Shown: positions 1 through 8,937 of the stretch, piece by piece | Layout: each line of letters starts with the position of its first letter | How positions within the stretch are numbered: the first letter of the stretch is position 1 | NCBI RefSeq assembly: GCF_001655005.1 | Contig: NZ_LXET01000039.1 | Coordinates: 96,044 to 160,043, forward strand | Reading direction: 5' to 3' | DNA from: Hafnia paralvei ATCC 29927 | GTDB lineage: Bacteria; Pseudomonadota; Gammaproteobacteria; Enterobacterales; Enterobacteriaceae | Length of the DNA stretch: 64,000 nucleotides | The notes under the pieces: model-generated | Seen by the model: only the letters and a program-made list of their open reading frames with translations | Database searches by the model: none | What the model was told of the DNA's origin: nothing | Translations under genes and position numbers: made by a program

Positions 1-370
1 ACGCTAACCGTTGAGCAATTCCCAGCGCATCAGCATTGCTAATCACGTTTGATGGCCACTCCGCGCTGCAGTCGACGAGATCCTGACATTTACTACGGCC
101 GATAGCTCTGATTTCATGGCGACTGGGCGAAATAGTCGGCGACCACCTATCGATATAGCCCGTAATCACGACATCTTGTCCCAGAAGGACTCGACAGCTT
201 TCACCCGCTCGCACACGTCGCTTACCATCGCTCCCTGGGTACAGATCAAGAAGGCTCAAGCTAAACGACGACGGCAATCGTTCAATACTACGCGTCACAG
301 ATATTCGGTCCCATCCTTGAATAGCGACGCCATCGGTTTCAAGGACCAGTTCATCATCCGTTTGTGTCAT
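1..370 (-). CDS. Baseplate hub protein, Mu gpP (gp44)-like, 5' part only
   Basis: The reading frame opens with an ATG at 370 that overlaps the end of the gpN-like gene and stays open to the window edge (123 codons seen). The visible part reads MTQTDDELVLETDGVAIQGW and continues with a pattern typical of the N-terminal domain of Mu gpP and late-control-D baseplate hub proteins. In contractile phages this protein forms the hub beneath the tail tube. Its place directly after the gpN-like gene matches the Mu order N-P. The C-terminal part cannot be assessed. Confidence 0.75.
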   Translation of the reverse strand, partial: MTQTDDELVLETDGVAIQGWDRISVTRSIERLPSSFSLSLLDLYPGSDGKRRVRAGESCRVLLGQDVVITGYIDRWSPTISPSRHEIRAIGRSKCQDLVDCSAEWPSNVISNADALGIAQRLA

Positions 371-1772
371 CGCTCATCTCCACGCTCAGCGGCATAAAGG
401 CAGGGTGTATAGGGCTAGCGGAGATCACCAATGCATCCCCCTTTTCCGCGCTTTGCCAGATTCGATTGGCCATAACCAATGCCGGCAACGGCGAGGGAAA
501 TGACCAGATAACGCGGCCAGCCCCCAGTCCTTGGGAAAGCATGTTCTGAGTGAATGTCTCTCTGAGAGATTCAAGACTGTTCCACAGGTCATCATTACCA
601 TGTGCGCTGGCCAACAGGCTGGCGCTATCCAGTGCAGAGATCCCCCGTTTAAACAAATCCTGAGCGGCCAACGTGCCAGTCATCGCGGCCGACACGGCTA
701 CCCGAGTGAACATAGATGCACTCATTATTTTCAGATAGGCCATCAGCGCGGCATAGACTTGCTGGCTAGTCATGTCGTTGTAATACGTACCGTCAAAGGC
801 AGCATCCGACATCATCGATTCAAATAACGACAACTGATCCTTAACGGAAGGTACGGCCGCCGTGAGTGTGAGCATCAAGGATTGAACGGCATCTGGAACC
901 TTGTTGATATCTCGCATGACCGAAAGCGCCGCAACTGCCGCGACAGTCTCGCTACGCGCCCTGACCACCTGAGCATTTTTCTCCGCCACCAGCGCACTAT
1001 AATTTACCGTCCCTACTGCGGGAGTAATCTTTCCCGTCAGACCCGATATAGTGCCACCGACCGTGCCATTGCAATCACGGCCAAAACGCAAATTCCCGAG
1101 AGTAGAATTTAACGAACTGGAAAGCGTCGTAGCCTCTTCAGCCGTGCTGGACACGAAGTGAGACCAAAACGAAAGCGTATTTTGAATCGTTGTTGCGGCG
1201 TGCTTTACAGAAAGAATTTCGCCTTTAACCTCAGCAATGACCGAAGCAGCCGCCGTCGTGACCGTAGAAAACCAACTTTGATCTAAGCCGCTACCAGCAG
1301 GACTCGCTGTGGTTAAAGCAAATGTTTTTAGCCCTCCCTCTAGGCATGTTAGCGTGAAGCTAAAACTACGGCCCTGATCTAACCCTTCACGGAACTTAAG
1401 CCCCCCGTCGGGAATACTGACAGTTAGTTCCCCCAAAGTAGGATGAACGAGCGTCCCAGAACCTTTCGATTCACACGCCGCGATCAGAGAATCGCGCTGG
1501 GTCAGTACATCGCTGGCGCTGTATATTCGGCTCCCCTGAACAATGAAACCTTGAAGGGTAATACGGCGGGTTCCTCGACCTAAATCCTCTACCCATACGC
1601 GGTCGCGCATTGGGTATTCATGGACGGCCTGTCGGCGTCCAAACTGACTTTCTCCTCCCGTTACCGCGAAAGGTACACCCCGAAACGAGGCAGGATGAAG
1701 ATTCTCGCCCCATTCCCAGCTATCACCGCCCCCCTGCGTGAGGCGGGCAAGGGCTGAGCCAACTATCGTCAT
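354..1772 (-). CDS. DNA circularization / tail protein, Mu gpN-like
   Basis: The 472-residue product begins MTIVGSALARLTQGGGDSWE. Its N-terminal region (GVPFAVTGGESQFGRRQAVHE at about 32-52, then a beta-rich stretch to about 130) is the pattern of the DNA circulation protein family, Mu gpN and SfV relatives. The rest is mostly helical and alanine-rich. In Mu-type phages gpN is a baseplate or tail protein between the tape measure and gpP, and the gene order here is the same. It overlaps the gpP-like gene by 17 nt, which fits co-translation. Name follows Mu; function in DNA circularization is a family label rather than something visible here. Confidence 0.82.
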   Translation of the reverse strand: MTIVGSALARLTQGGGDSWEWGENLHPASFRGVPFAVTGGESQFGRRQAVHEYPMRDRVWVEDLGRGTRRITLQGFIVQGSRIYSASDVLTQRDSLIAACESKGSGTLVHPTLGELTVSIPDGGLKFREGLDQGRSFSFTLTCLEGGLKTFALTTASPAGSGLDQSWFSTVTTAAASVIAEVKGEILSVKHAATTIQNTLSFWSHFVSSTAEEATTLSSSLNSTLGNLRFGRDCNGTVGGTISGLTGKITPAVGTVNYSALVAEKNAQVVRARSETVAAVAALSVMRDINKVPDAVQSLMLTLTAAVPSVKDQLSLFESMMSDAAFDGTYYNDMTSQQVYAALMAYLKIMSASMFTRVAVSAAMTGTLAAQDLFKRGISALDSASLLASAHGNDDLWNSLESLRETFTQNMLSQGLGAGRVIWSFPSPLPALVMANRIWQSAEKGDALVISASPIHPAFMPLSVEMSDDTNG

Positions 1773-1784
1773 AACGCCCCCTGA

Positions 1785-3686
1785 TTATGGAAATGTCATT
1801 GCTGTAGCAATTTTGCTACCCGTACCGGTGAATATTTTTTTATCGCCGGTCTTATCATTAATCAGCGTCAACTCAACTTTGATCCCGTTATCCTTTAGCG
1901 CCGTTGCCAGTGTCTCTGTAAGCTCTTGCGTTTGCACGGGTTGTGCTGACTGCTGTGGTGTTATCAGTGGTGTCATAGGCTGTGGCGGTTGTTCAGATTT
2001 TGACAAAGATTGGGCCTGAGGTTGGGGGGTCTCTTGGGACTCTGACCGCTGACCTCTCTGAGTTATCAACTGCTCAATCTGGGCCGTACTCCATGGATTA
2101 TTCCCTTCACGTTCAAACAGCGCATGAAGGACCTTGGCGCGCTCACGATTATCAGAAAGGTTCAACTGCTGATCCGGGGGAATTTGAAGTTCACGGCTGG
2201 CATCCCTGATCATTCGCGGCGTGTCGTTTTCATTATTCGGTGACGCGGTATTAATAATGCTGCGTATCGTCGTTAGGGGGATACCACCGGCTGCTCTCGA
2301 TTTTCCACTGGCATAAAGCTGTAGCTGCTTATCTGCTGCTATCAGTCCGTCTTCCGGCGTTGGAAAAGCCGCAAAATTTCCACTCGCAGGCATAGCATTA
2401 CGCTGTCCGGCGTATCGCAAATTCCAAGGGTTATTATTTCGCACTGACCGAGCTTGGGGATTAACGTTAGCTGAAGGCGGTCGATCACCGCTGGCGGGCT
2501 GCACAGGCGGTGCAGGAGTCACAGCAAGGAGATCATTCTGCAACTGTTCAGCTCTATCAGTCGCCCCATACCAGCTGTCATATCTCTTTTTTACTGCATC
2601 CGTCATAATCCCGGTATCTACCGCCCCACGCTCCCGGCGACTTAAGCTGTTGTAAAGTGCTTTATTCCCCTGAATTTTTCGCAATTTCGCCGCGTTTGCG
2701 CTACTCACAAAACCAAGTGCGTGGGAAAGCCCGGCAAAGTCTCCATTCGTCATGAGATCGCCAATCCCCTCCAAACCATCTTTAACGGACCCATCCGATA
2801 GCAGCGTTCCAGCAAGCTTTTGCTTCGTCCGGTTTTTCAAACCATCCCAAGACGCTGATAACTCCACCAGCTGACCATTCAGGCTAGCCAGCGCCGCGTT
2901 AGTTTCTGGGTCAACCGTCAAACCGACCTGATCGGATTTTGTTAGCAGCGCTTTAAGGCGGCTTCCCTCCCGCAATAGTCGCAAGCCATTAGCATCCAAC
3001 CCCAGTGAATCAGCGACGGTTTTCTGGTTCTGAGGCGCTAATTTGGGGAAAATAGCCGCGAGGTTTTCCATCGTTTTAAGTACGTCTGCCGTGCCATCGG
3101 CATTACGAGCAATGGGGGCGTTAAGCTGCGCCATCACAGCAAGCACATTGCTGTTTCTCCCCTGTAGCGCATCGTTGAATGTTTTATAGAGCCCCTCTAC
3201 ACTGGATTGCGCAGACTCGCTATCAGCCCCCAGCAAGCGAACCGCACCAGACAATTGAGAAAAATCACGCACCGACATTCCGGCGTTCTTGGCGGCCACG
3301 TCAAGAGAATAGGCATCCTCCGCCGCGGCGCTCATTGCCCCACCCACAGCAGAGATCCCCTTCACTGCACCATACGTTAATGCACCTATAGCCCCGAACT
3401 TAGCGACTTTTCCAGCAAAATCGCCGGTCAGACCAGAGACTATTTTCAGTGGCGGCACCATGTCACCAAATAACTGGACGTTATCTTTTGCCAGCCGACT
3501 GATGTTCTGAAACTGCGTACCAAAAGCCGATAATCCCTCTTCGGTCTCCTGCCCCCCTAATGACAGTCCCTCTCGGGTTTTCGCCAGTTCTGGCTCTAAC
3601 GTCTTTACCTTATCGCTTATCTGTTGCAGGACGGCCGACGCTTGATCATCAGCCCTTAGCTCAAACCCAAAATTGTTATCCGCCAT
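1785..3686 (-). CDS. Tail tape measure protein with lysozyme-like (P5-type) domain
   Basis: The 633-residue product has a helical N-terminal half rich in Ala, Gln and Lys, with a hydrophobic glycine-rich patch at about 95-120, as expected for a tape measure protein. Residues about 415-540 form a separate domain starting RNNNPWNLRYAG and including the motif NENDTPRMI; this is the pattern of P5-like structural muramidase domains. Such domains let an incoming phage open the peptidoglycan locally. A Pro/Gln-rich linker (about 545-590) and a short conserved tail follow. The gene lies between the tail chaperone and gpN-like genes, the usual tape measure slot, and its start overlaps the end of the frameshifted chaperone frame. 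Confidence 0.85.
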   Translation of the reverse strand: MADNNFGFELRADDQASAVLQQISDKVKTLEPELAKTREGLSLGGQETEEGLSAFGTQFQNISRLAKDNVQLFGDMVPPLKIVSGLTGDFAGKVAKFGAIGALTYGAVKGISAVGGAMSAAAEDAYSLDVAAKNAGMSVRDFSQLSGAVRLLGADSESAQSSVEGLYKTFNDALQGRNSNVLAVMAQLNAPIARNADGTADVLKTMENLAAIFPKLAPQNQKTVADSLGLDANGLRLLREGSRLKALLTKSDQVGLTVDPETNAALASLNGQLVELSASWDGLKNRTKQKLAGTLLSDGSVKDGLEGIGDLMTNGDFAGLSHALGFVSSANAAKLRKIQGNKALYNSLSRRERGAVDTGIMTDAVKKRYDSWYGATDRAEQLQNDLLAVTPAPPVQPASGDRPPSANVNPQARSVRNNNPWNLRYAGQRNAMPASGNFAAFPTPEDGLIAADKQLQLYASGKSRAAGGIPLTTIRSIINTASPNNENDTPRMIRDASRELQIPPDQQLNLSDNRERAKVLHALFEREGNNPWSTAQIEQLITQRGQRSESQETPQPQAQSLSKSEQPPQPMTPLITPQQSAQPVQTQELTETLATALKDNGIKVELTLINDKTGDKKIFTGTGSKIATAMTFP

Positions 3687-4106
3687 GACGTGACCTCAGT
3701 GTGTTGATGCGCAGACCCTGCTTGTACCAGAATTGCAATCGGCTCCATGAAAGAAGGGCCGCATCATGCGGCCCCCATCCCCAGAAGAACGTGACTTCTG
3801 CTAAGGTGTCTTCCCATCGTCCTTGATCGGGAAGTAGTTCAAAAAACCCAGCAAATAGGCCTGAGCATCGCGGAATTTGCGGATAGGTAGCGCTTTTATC
3901 GCTATCAGATTCACACCAGAAACCGATGCAATAAGCGTGGCCATCGCATTAAATTCGCTTGAACTTCGGGATTCTTTGTAAAACGCTTCAACTTCGTTGA
4001 AGTTCGGCTCATGAAGCGTAATACGATCCCATGACTCACGGCCGTTCAACGTGCAAATGGCCTTATCAAGCTCGATAGTGAAGTCATCCTCAAGTAACTG
4101 TTCCAT
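3676..4106 (-). CDS. Frameshifted tail chaperone (long form, -1 frameshift)
   Basis: The short chaperone frame reaches the heptamer T TTT TTG with correct phasing (codons 87-89 are GGT TTT TTG). Slipping one base back gives a further 54 codons, starting ELLPDQGRWEDTLAEVTFFW and ending ...RSRHGG at a TAA inside the tape measure start. The extension has the spaced tryptophans seen in C-terminal extensions of phage tail chaperones. The long form would be about 143 residues. Programmed -1 frameshifting at this position is established for lambda and many tailed phages; here it is inferred from sequence. Confidence 0.78.
3801..4106 (-). CDS. Tail assembly chaperone, Mu gp41-like (short form)
   Basis: The 101-residue acidic protein lies between the tail tube and tape measure genes, where myophages encode the pre-frameshift chaperone. 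It contains a conserved-looking segment around ITLHEPNFNEVEAFY and ends after LLGFLNYFPIKDDGKTP. The family coats the tape measure protein during tail assembly. The gene starts one base after the tube gene ends. A slippery heptamer near its 3' end (3840-3846) leads into an open -1 frame. Confidence 0.8.
   Translation of the reverse strand: MEQLLEDDFTIELDKAICTLNGRESWDRITLHEPNFNEVEAFYKESRSSSEFNAMATLIASVSGVNLIAIKALPIRKFRDAQAYLLGFLNYFPIKDDGKTP
3840..3846 (-). promoter_or_regulatory. -1 ribosomal slippery site (T TTT TTG)
   Basis: Read on the minus strand the heptamer is T TTT TTG, an exact X XXY YYZ pattern in the frame of the tail chaperone. Both tRNAs can re-pair after a one-base backward slip. 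The -1 frame stays open for 54 codons afterwards, while the zero frame stops within 13 codons. Confidence 0.78.
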
Positions 4107-4107
4107 C

Positions 4108-4470
4108 TTAGTTCTCCGTTACGTCTCGCCCTTCCCATGTTACCGAGAAGGTCGCATCTTCACTGTTAACGTCCTGTGTATCGACAGTCCACATTCCGCT
4201 TCCGATAATGGTTTTACCGTTAGCGAGCTGGGCGACAATATTCACATTCGTCTGTCCGTTGAAGTCTGAGACTGTCGTTCCACCACTGTCACGAACATCG
4301 CAGCCAATTTGCCCAGGCACGTACTCTTCCTTGTACCCATGGACGCCATCCATCCCCGTTAACGTGGTGCGTTTTACTTTCGATGGCCGGTATTTGAATT
4401 TCCCTGCCACCATAATTGTCAGACCGCCTACAGTAACGTAAGCGGTACCGGCCAGAAGATCGCCTGACAT
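4108..4470 (-). CDS. Tail tube protein, Mu gpM-like
   Basis: The 120-residue product begins MSGDLLAGTAYVTVGGLTIM and is beta-rich with GMDGVHGYKEEYVPGQIGCDV in the middle, the pattern of the phage tail tube family represented by Mu gpM. It polymerises into the inner tube of a contractile tail. The gene follows the sheath gene by 12 nt, reproducing the Mu order L-M. Confidence 0.87.
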   Translation of the reverse strand: MSGDLLAGTAYVTVGGLTIMVAGKFKYRPSKVKRTTLTGMDGVHGYKEEYVPGQIGCDVRDSGGTTVSDFNGQTNVNIVAQLANGKTIIGSGMWTVDTQDVNSEDATFSVTWEGRDVTEN

Positions 4471-4482
4471 ATAGACTCCTTA

Positions 4483-6012
4483 TTAAGCTGAAGCAGAACT
4501 CTGCAGACGGAATTGGTTAAGGACAGCGAAAATACGTAGCTGATTTGGCAAGACGCCATCCCACAGCACATCTACCCGATTAGGATTTTTGCCGTTCTGC
4601 TCGACGATAAGCCCTTTGGCAAACCCCTCTGAATCTTGGACGTAACCCGCATACTCCAGCGTTTTATAGTCCGCAATCAGCTCAGCCTTGATAGTTGAAG
4701 GGGTCACGATTGCCGATCCTGTCGCAAAGCGCGTACCGTCTTTCACCAGTGCCATTCTGGAGAATTTCGAGGTCACCTGTGTTCTTAGGTAGCGATTGTT
4801 GTACATCAGAAGAAACAGTGTTTCGATTTGCAAGTAGCTGTCATCTTCCGCACCGTAATTATTCGTTTGGTACGTCGTGATTAGGTTCTCAATACGCACC
4901 GTACCGTCATCGTCTACGGTCAGAGTAGAAATACCGCTGTGCAGCAGATTATTACGCTCAGTCAGCGTGAATCGGTCTGATTCTGGGGGAGCCATAACGC
5001 CATTGACGGCCAACGTTTGAAGAGGACGCATAGGTGCGTTTCGCAAACTAGGCGCCACCGCACCGGCAATCGCTGCTGCCCAAACAAAATCTGGCGTAGG
5101 TGAGTTATACATCCCCGGTATCGATTCATGTTGGTTATTACGTAGCTCACCTGATGCGGTTAGCTCGCCATAGGTCCCAGACCGATAAGTAAAAGCATGC
5201 CCATAAAGCTGCTGTGACCAGTTCCAGCGACCATCAGAATCAGAAAGGAAATCCTTTAGACTATTCAGAGAGGTAGTATCAGTGTAAGGACATACGATGA
5301 AATCAAAGGACTTATCGCCCAAGTTAGCCAGTGCATCATCAAGTTTGGGCGCCCCTGCGCCACCACTCAGGTTAGAAAGCGTTATACCTAAACCTGCTGG
5401 CGTAGCTTCCCCCCCCGGAGTCCCCAGCAGATTCATCTGCAGCTTAATACTATTCCCGACTTCCCCTGCATTTTTCGCCGTAATAGTAATATCACCGGAT
5501 CCAGCAGACTGAACGGCTGTCACGGGAAGCGACGAATTTTTATTGATAGCCTGAGCGAGATAACCCGCTATTTCCTCTGGGGTATGAGTTGGTCGAATCG
5601 CCACTTTAACTCTGGTGTCGCCAACATACAGTGAAATAATCCCTGATGCGGTGCTGGAAGCGGTAACCGCGATGGAGCCCGTCGCCGCAATCATATCAGC
5701 GGGACCTGACGAGGAATCCGGTTCGCCGGGATCGGTCAGAGGCAAAATATAAATATTGCCGGCAACATCATTTTTCAGATAAGCCGTCATCATCAAATGC
5801 AACTGAGAGCCACGACCACAAAGATTACCGACGGTTTCAGCAGAGGAAACCAGTACCGGTACGCCGGGTTTCTGTTCAGAATCCGACAGCATCTGACCTA
5901 TCAGCAGCGTACGCTGCGTGGCCGTCGCCGTATTCGCCATGGAATTATCCAACTCAACGAAAAACAGCGGCGTCCGTAGGTTGTCAGGAACTTGAGCAAA
6001 CGGAATAGTCAC
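4483..6012 (-). CDS. Contractile tail sheath protein, Mu gpL-like
   Basis: The 509-residue product starts MTIPFAQVPDNLRTPLFFVE, a hallmark opening of Mu gpL-type sheath proteins, and keeps the family length. The ITTYQTNNYGAEDDSYLQIE segment near residue 380 and the C-terminal domain with RVDVLWDGVLPNQLRIFAVL are also typical. The start is GTG at 6012, overlapping the stop of the DUF2635 gene by four bases (GTGA). It makes the outer contractile layer of the tail and shows that this prophage encodes a myovirus-type tail. Confidence 0.92.
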   Translation of the reverse strand: MTIPFAQVPDNLRTPLFFVELDNSMANTATATQRTLLIGQMLSDSEQKPGVPVLVSSAETVGNLCGRGSQLHLMMTAYLKNDVAGNIYILPLTDPGEPDSSSGPADMIAATGSIAVTASSTASGIISLYVGDTRVKVAIRPTHTPEEIAGYLAQAINKNSSLPVTAVQSAGSGDITITAKNAGEVGNSIKLQMNLLGTPGGEATPAGLGITLSNLSGGAGAPKLDDALANLGDKSFDFIVCPYTDTTSLNSLKDFLSDSDGRWNWSQQLYGHAFTYRSGTYGELTASGELRNNQHESIPGMYNSPTPDFVWAAAIAGAVAPSLRNAPMRPLQTLAVNGVMAPPESDRFTLTERNNLLHSGISTLTVDDDGTVRIENLITTYQTNNYGAEDDSYLQIETLFLLMYNNRYLRTQVTSKFSRMALVKDGTRFATGSAIVTPSTIKAELIADYKTLEYAGYVQDSEGFAKGLIVEQNGKNPNRVDVLWDGVLPNQLRIFAVLNQFRLQSSASA

Positions 6013-6173
6013 TTTTTATCTCCCTGCGTTTTTGGCACCAGAACCACATCGTTATCACGCAGACGACGACGCCAAAAGGCATTATCCGGAACCTCAACCG
6101 GGCTGTTTTCAGGTAACAGCTCACCTAGATCCGGATCGCGCACCGCGCGTCCGGGTGTGAGTCTTACTTTCAC
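6009..6173 (-). CDS. DUF2635 small tail protein (Mu gp38-like position)
   Basis: This 54-residue frame starts with GTG at 6173 and ends KTQGDKK. It reads MKVRLTPGRAVRDPDLGELL, then PVEVPDNAFWRRRLRDNDVV, the pattern of DUF2635 proteins found directly before sheath genes in Mu-like tail clusters. It lies four bases after the preceding gene and overlaps the sheath start, so it is likely translated as part of the operon. Its exact role is not known to me. Confidence 0.75.
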   Translation of the reverse strand: MKVRLTPGRAVRDPDLGELLPENSPVEVPDNAFWRRRLRDNDVVLVPKTQGDKK

Positions 6174-6177
6174 GGGG

Positions 6178-6720
6178 TTACTCCTTTAAATCGGCAACAA
6201 CTACCGGCTCAGTGGTGCCATCCGGCATAGCGACGGTTATGGCCATTTCGTTAATGGGGGTGGCCGTAATAGGGAAGAAATCCTCGGGGCCTTGGAAATA
6301 CTCGATATCAATTTCATAAGTCAGCTGACCGGTATGCCCCTCACCTGCAGCATTAACATCGATCACTGACCGGACGTGTTTAAATTGCTGAGTTTGCCGA
6401 GTCAGTTCGTAACTGTTGATAACCGCCCTTTCAACCTGCTCACGCAGTTCTTCTAAAGCAGCTTCAGCACGAACAGCACCATCGTCAATCTCACCATCGA
6501 AAGCTTCTACACGTCCGCTGATACGCACCGTAGCTACGCTGGTAAATTGCGGAGCATTACGGCCCATTGACTGCTTTTCATCGAATGGGGTTTGTATAAG
6601 TAAAACCGGGTAATCCGGCCCAGACGTAGGCCAGTTACGCGGCGAATAAACCCGGTCGAATGCGTCGGTCTTCCCTACCAACGCATCAACGACAAGCTCC
6701 CGGATAATCGATGCATTCAT
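6178..6720 (-). CDS. Phage gp37-like tail terminator / completion protein
   Basis: The 180-residue product begins MNASIIRELVVDALVGKTDA and has the mixed alpha/beta layout of Mu gp37-type neck or tail terminator proteins, with QSMGRNAPQFTSVATVRISG in the middle and a beta-strand rich C-terminal half. It lies between the head-tail connector and DUF2635/sheath genes, the usual position for a tail terminator. The start overlaps the preceding gene by four bases. Family assignment rests on pattern and position. Confidence 0.6.
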   Translation of the reverse strand: MNASIIRELVVDALVGKTDAFDRVYSPRNWPTSGPDYPVLLIQTPFDEKQSMGRNAPQFTSVATVRISGRVEAFDGEIDDGAVRAEAALEELREQVERAVINSYELTRQTQQFKHVRSVIDVNAAGEGHTGQLTYEIDIEYFQGPEDFFPITATPINEMAITVAMPDGTTEPVVVADLKE

Positions 6721-7052
6721 GGTTTAACCCTGTTAAGGATGAGTTTCATCCCGCCATGACTATCAGGCTGAATGTCAGAAACAGCATATAAGCGTTGCTC
6801 TCTGTAAAGGAAAAGTCGATCTCCCTGAACGGGTGGGGAACGAAAAGCCACATCTCTAACACCAAGAACAGGATTGGTGGTATTAACCGTCGGATCATCC
6901 TCATTCAACGGTTCAACATCCTGCGTATATGCTCGGTCAAAAATCCCGGAAATATCGTAGTTACCGCTTCCATCCCGGGGCCGCCAGTTAACAGGCTCAC
7001 CAAACACCCCCTGCAGCGGCTGCAAAAGGTGTTTGTCCCAATCAACCGACAT
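6717..7052 (-). CDS. Head-tail joining protein, lambda FII-like
   Basis: The 111-residue product starts MSVDWDKHLLQPLQGVFGEP and includes YDISGIFDRAY and a C-terminal half with RLYAVSDIQPDSHGGMKLIL. This is the layout of lambda gpFII-type head-tail attachment proteins. The gene lies after the capsid cluster and overlaps its neighbours at both ends. It would bridge the lambda-type head and Mu-type tail modules. Confidence 0.6.
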   Translation of the reverse strand: MSVDWDKHLLQPLQGVFGEPVNWRPRDGSGNYDISGIFDRAYTQDVEPLNEDDPTVNTTNPVLGVRDVAFRSPPVQGDRLFLYREQRLYAVSDIQPDSHGGMKLILNRVKP

Positions 7053-7359
7053 AACCTGCTAACTGCTGAAGCAGTTCGCTGTAGGGCACCACTACACCGC
7101 GACTTTGCAGGGTGTCTGCATCTTCAGGTGAGACTTTCAGGCGGGATGTTGGCGGGTATTTATCGCCATCGTGGTAAAGCGTATGCCCCTTGAGAACGAC
7201 AACCGACACCAAACCATTAGCATCTATATCACCCTCGGCATGGGCTTCGGTGTTAGTCCCCTCGCTATGCGTTTCAATATCAGCGCCGGCCAGTGACACA
7301 TCAGAATTTGCATTTTCCGGCAGATTATCGTTGCCGGCCACCATGTCTTTTTTAGCCAT
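7042..7359 (-). CDS. Hypothetical phage head protein (FI-like position)
   Basis: The 105-residue acidic product begins MAKKDMVAGNDNLPENANSD. The first half is low-complexity and rich in Asp, Glu and Ala; the second half has VVLKGHTLYHDGDKYPPTSR and a short alpha/beta region. It sits directly after the major capsid gene, where lambda has FI, a DNA-packaging helper. I do not recognise the family, so the position is the only clue. Confidence 0.55.
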   Translation of the reverse strand: MAKKDMVAGNDNLPENANSDVSLAGADIETHSEGTNTEAHAEGDIDANGLVSVVVLKGHTLYHDGDKYPPTSRLKVSPEDADTLQSRGVVVPYSELLQQLAGYVG

Positions 7360-7360
7360 A

Positions 7361-8422
7361 TCACACCACCATAGCGCTTAGCGTTGCATTCACACGGCTA
7401 GGAATAACGATCGGAGAGGACTGCATCAGCAAAATACGCTGCGCCGGATCTTCGATAAGCCACGTCTTCGGTGCGTAGGCCATTGGCCCGTAATTAAACG
7501 CGGGATCCAGAATCACGCCATAGGCACGGGTTCCCATCAAAGCGGGGCCGGTCATAAGCACCGCGCCATCAGGGAGCATCGGCTCTTCTTTATTGGTTAA
7601 CGGGTTAATGAACCAGTCGTTGTACAGCCACAGGTTATAGTTGCCCCACACGCCCTTAAATACAGCCCCAAGCTGAATTTGCGCACCGGCGTTAACTTGG
7701 TTTCCGAACGGACTCAGTGCCGGCATATTGATAGCGTTTTCCTTGATAGACGTATCCTTACGGAACGCTTTCCAAGATTTGCTGGTAAAAATGAGGTCAG
7801 TGGCCACCGCACCCGATTTCTGCAAAATTCGGGTCTGCCATTCCTCAATATCATCGGACGGCTGGGTGTTTGTCATTCCCGCAGCAACAGACATTGGCCA
7901 TTTCGCGCTACCGCTCAATGTGATAGTCAGCTCACTATCTCGCCCAAAGTCGATCTCTGTAGTTTCATAACCATCACCTTCCAGAATCACCTTGCCGGTG
8001 TTCAGCGCACTTGCGGCCATCCATTCCTGACGGCGGTTCAAGTTATCGATCTGGTCTTCCATTTCAAACTGCAGGTTAAGCATTTCACGTTCCGCTGGGG
8101 TAAATTCCCCACCGATCCGCTCACCGATTTGGCGGCGAATAGGCTTACGCAGATCCGGAACACGTTTATCTTTGATGTAAGCTGGCTTGATGGTGTTTGT
8201 CTGATAACGACGACTTTCAACCATCTTGCCTTCAACTAATGGTGAACAGAGCGGGGCCATACGACGCAAACCAACATCAACATCGATAGCAACAGATTCG
8301 GTGTCACTGGTGACAACGTTGGGGAATAGACGATCTAGCAGGAAATTCTGTGAGGTCATCAAGTTAGGAACCACACCAACAAGCGTTGCTGTGTCAAAAA
8401 TATTCATATTGTTATCAGCCAT
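7361..8422 (-). CDS. Major capsid protein, lambda gpE family
   Basis: From the ATG at 8422 the product begins MADNNMNIFDTATLVGVVPN and has about 353 residues, close to lambda gpE (341). The FDTATLVGVV opening, YIKDKRVPDLRKPIRRQIGE and the late motif TRAYGVILDPAFNYGPMAYA fit the phage capsid E family. An upstream in-frame start would add four residues; the chosen one matches the family opening. It follows the decoration protein gene as in lambda (D then E). Confidence 0.92.
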   Translation of the reverse strand: MADNNMNIFDTATLVGVVPNLMTSQNFLLDRLFPNVVTSDTESVAIDVDVGLRRMAPLCSPLVEGKMVESRRYQTNTIKPAYIKDKRVPDLRKPIRRQIGERIGGEFTPAEREMLNLQFEMEDQIDNLNRRQEWMAASALNTGKVILEGDGYETTEIDFGRDSELTITLSGSAKWPMSVAAGMTNTQPSDDIEEWQTRILQKSGAVATDLIFTSKSWKAFRKDTSIKENAINMPALSPFGNQVNAGAQIQLGAVFKGVWGNYNLWLYNDWFINPLTNKEEPMLPDGAVLMTGPALMGTRAYGVILDPAFNYGPMAYAPKTWLIEDPAQRILLMQSSPIVIPSRVNATLSAMVV

Positions 8423-8508
8423 ACGGGGCCTCATTCATCAAATTAAGGACGCACGAAACCCTCCCTGATTAAGGGGGTGCATCGTGCGGTTCAGGAGGAA
8501 AGTATTCG

Positions 8509-8937
8509 CTAGCTAGAAAGTGCTTCTGGCGAAATCGGAGCGGTGCTTACATCTTTCAGAAAGAGACTGTAACGGCGCATTGCCACACGGAGCTGTTCCG
8601 GGGTCCATGACTCATCTGCAGTGATACGTGTAATGTTAAATTCACCCATCAAATAGACACCGGTACTAACGCTATTGGCTGAGGTATCCACATTATCGAC
8701 CAGAATTGCGCTCGGCTCTTGGCTACCATCAGTCGCATCTTTGACACATAACTTATATTCGCCGCTGTCAGTAACGACACCCAACACAGTACCGCGCACA
8801 TACTTTGCACCAGATGCAATAGTGACGGTTTCGGTGACCAACTGAAGCGGCCCTGCAATCAGTTGATCAGGAATAAATGTATCCTGTCGGAAAGTGGGTC
8901 CCCATGTGTTTTGCCCGAACTGATTTACTTGAGTCAT
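8509..8937 (-). CDS. Head decoration protein, lambda gpD-like
   Basis: The 142-residue product has the gpD-family pattern: an N-terminal tail, then DQLIAGPLQLVTETVTIASG and VTDSGEYKLC, ending in a short segment on pre-filled monomers (MGEFNITRITADESWTPEQL). Such proteins trimerise on the expanded capsid and stabilise it. The gene lies between the scaffold and major capsid genes, as in lambda, and its start overlaps the scaffold stop by one base. Confidence 0.85.
   Translation of the reverse strand: MTQVNQFGQNTWGPTFRQDTFIPDQLIAGPLQLVTETVTIASGAKYVRGTVLGVVTDSGEYKLCVKDATDGSQEPSAILVDNVDTSANSVSTGVYLMGEFNITRITADESWTPEQLRVAMRRYSLFLKDVSTAPISPEALSS

Noticed and set aside
7679..8239. 186-codon plus-strand frame in the capsid gene
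   Set aside because: Lies fully antisense to the recognised major capsid gene, with no family features.
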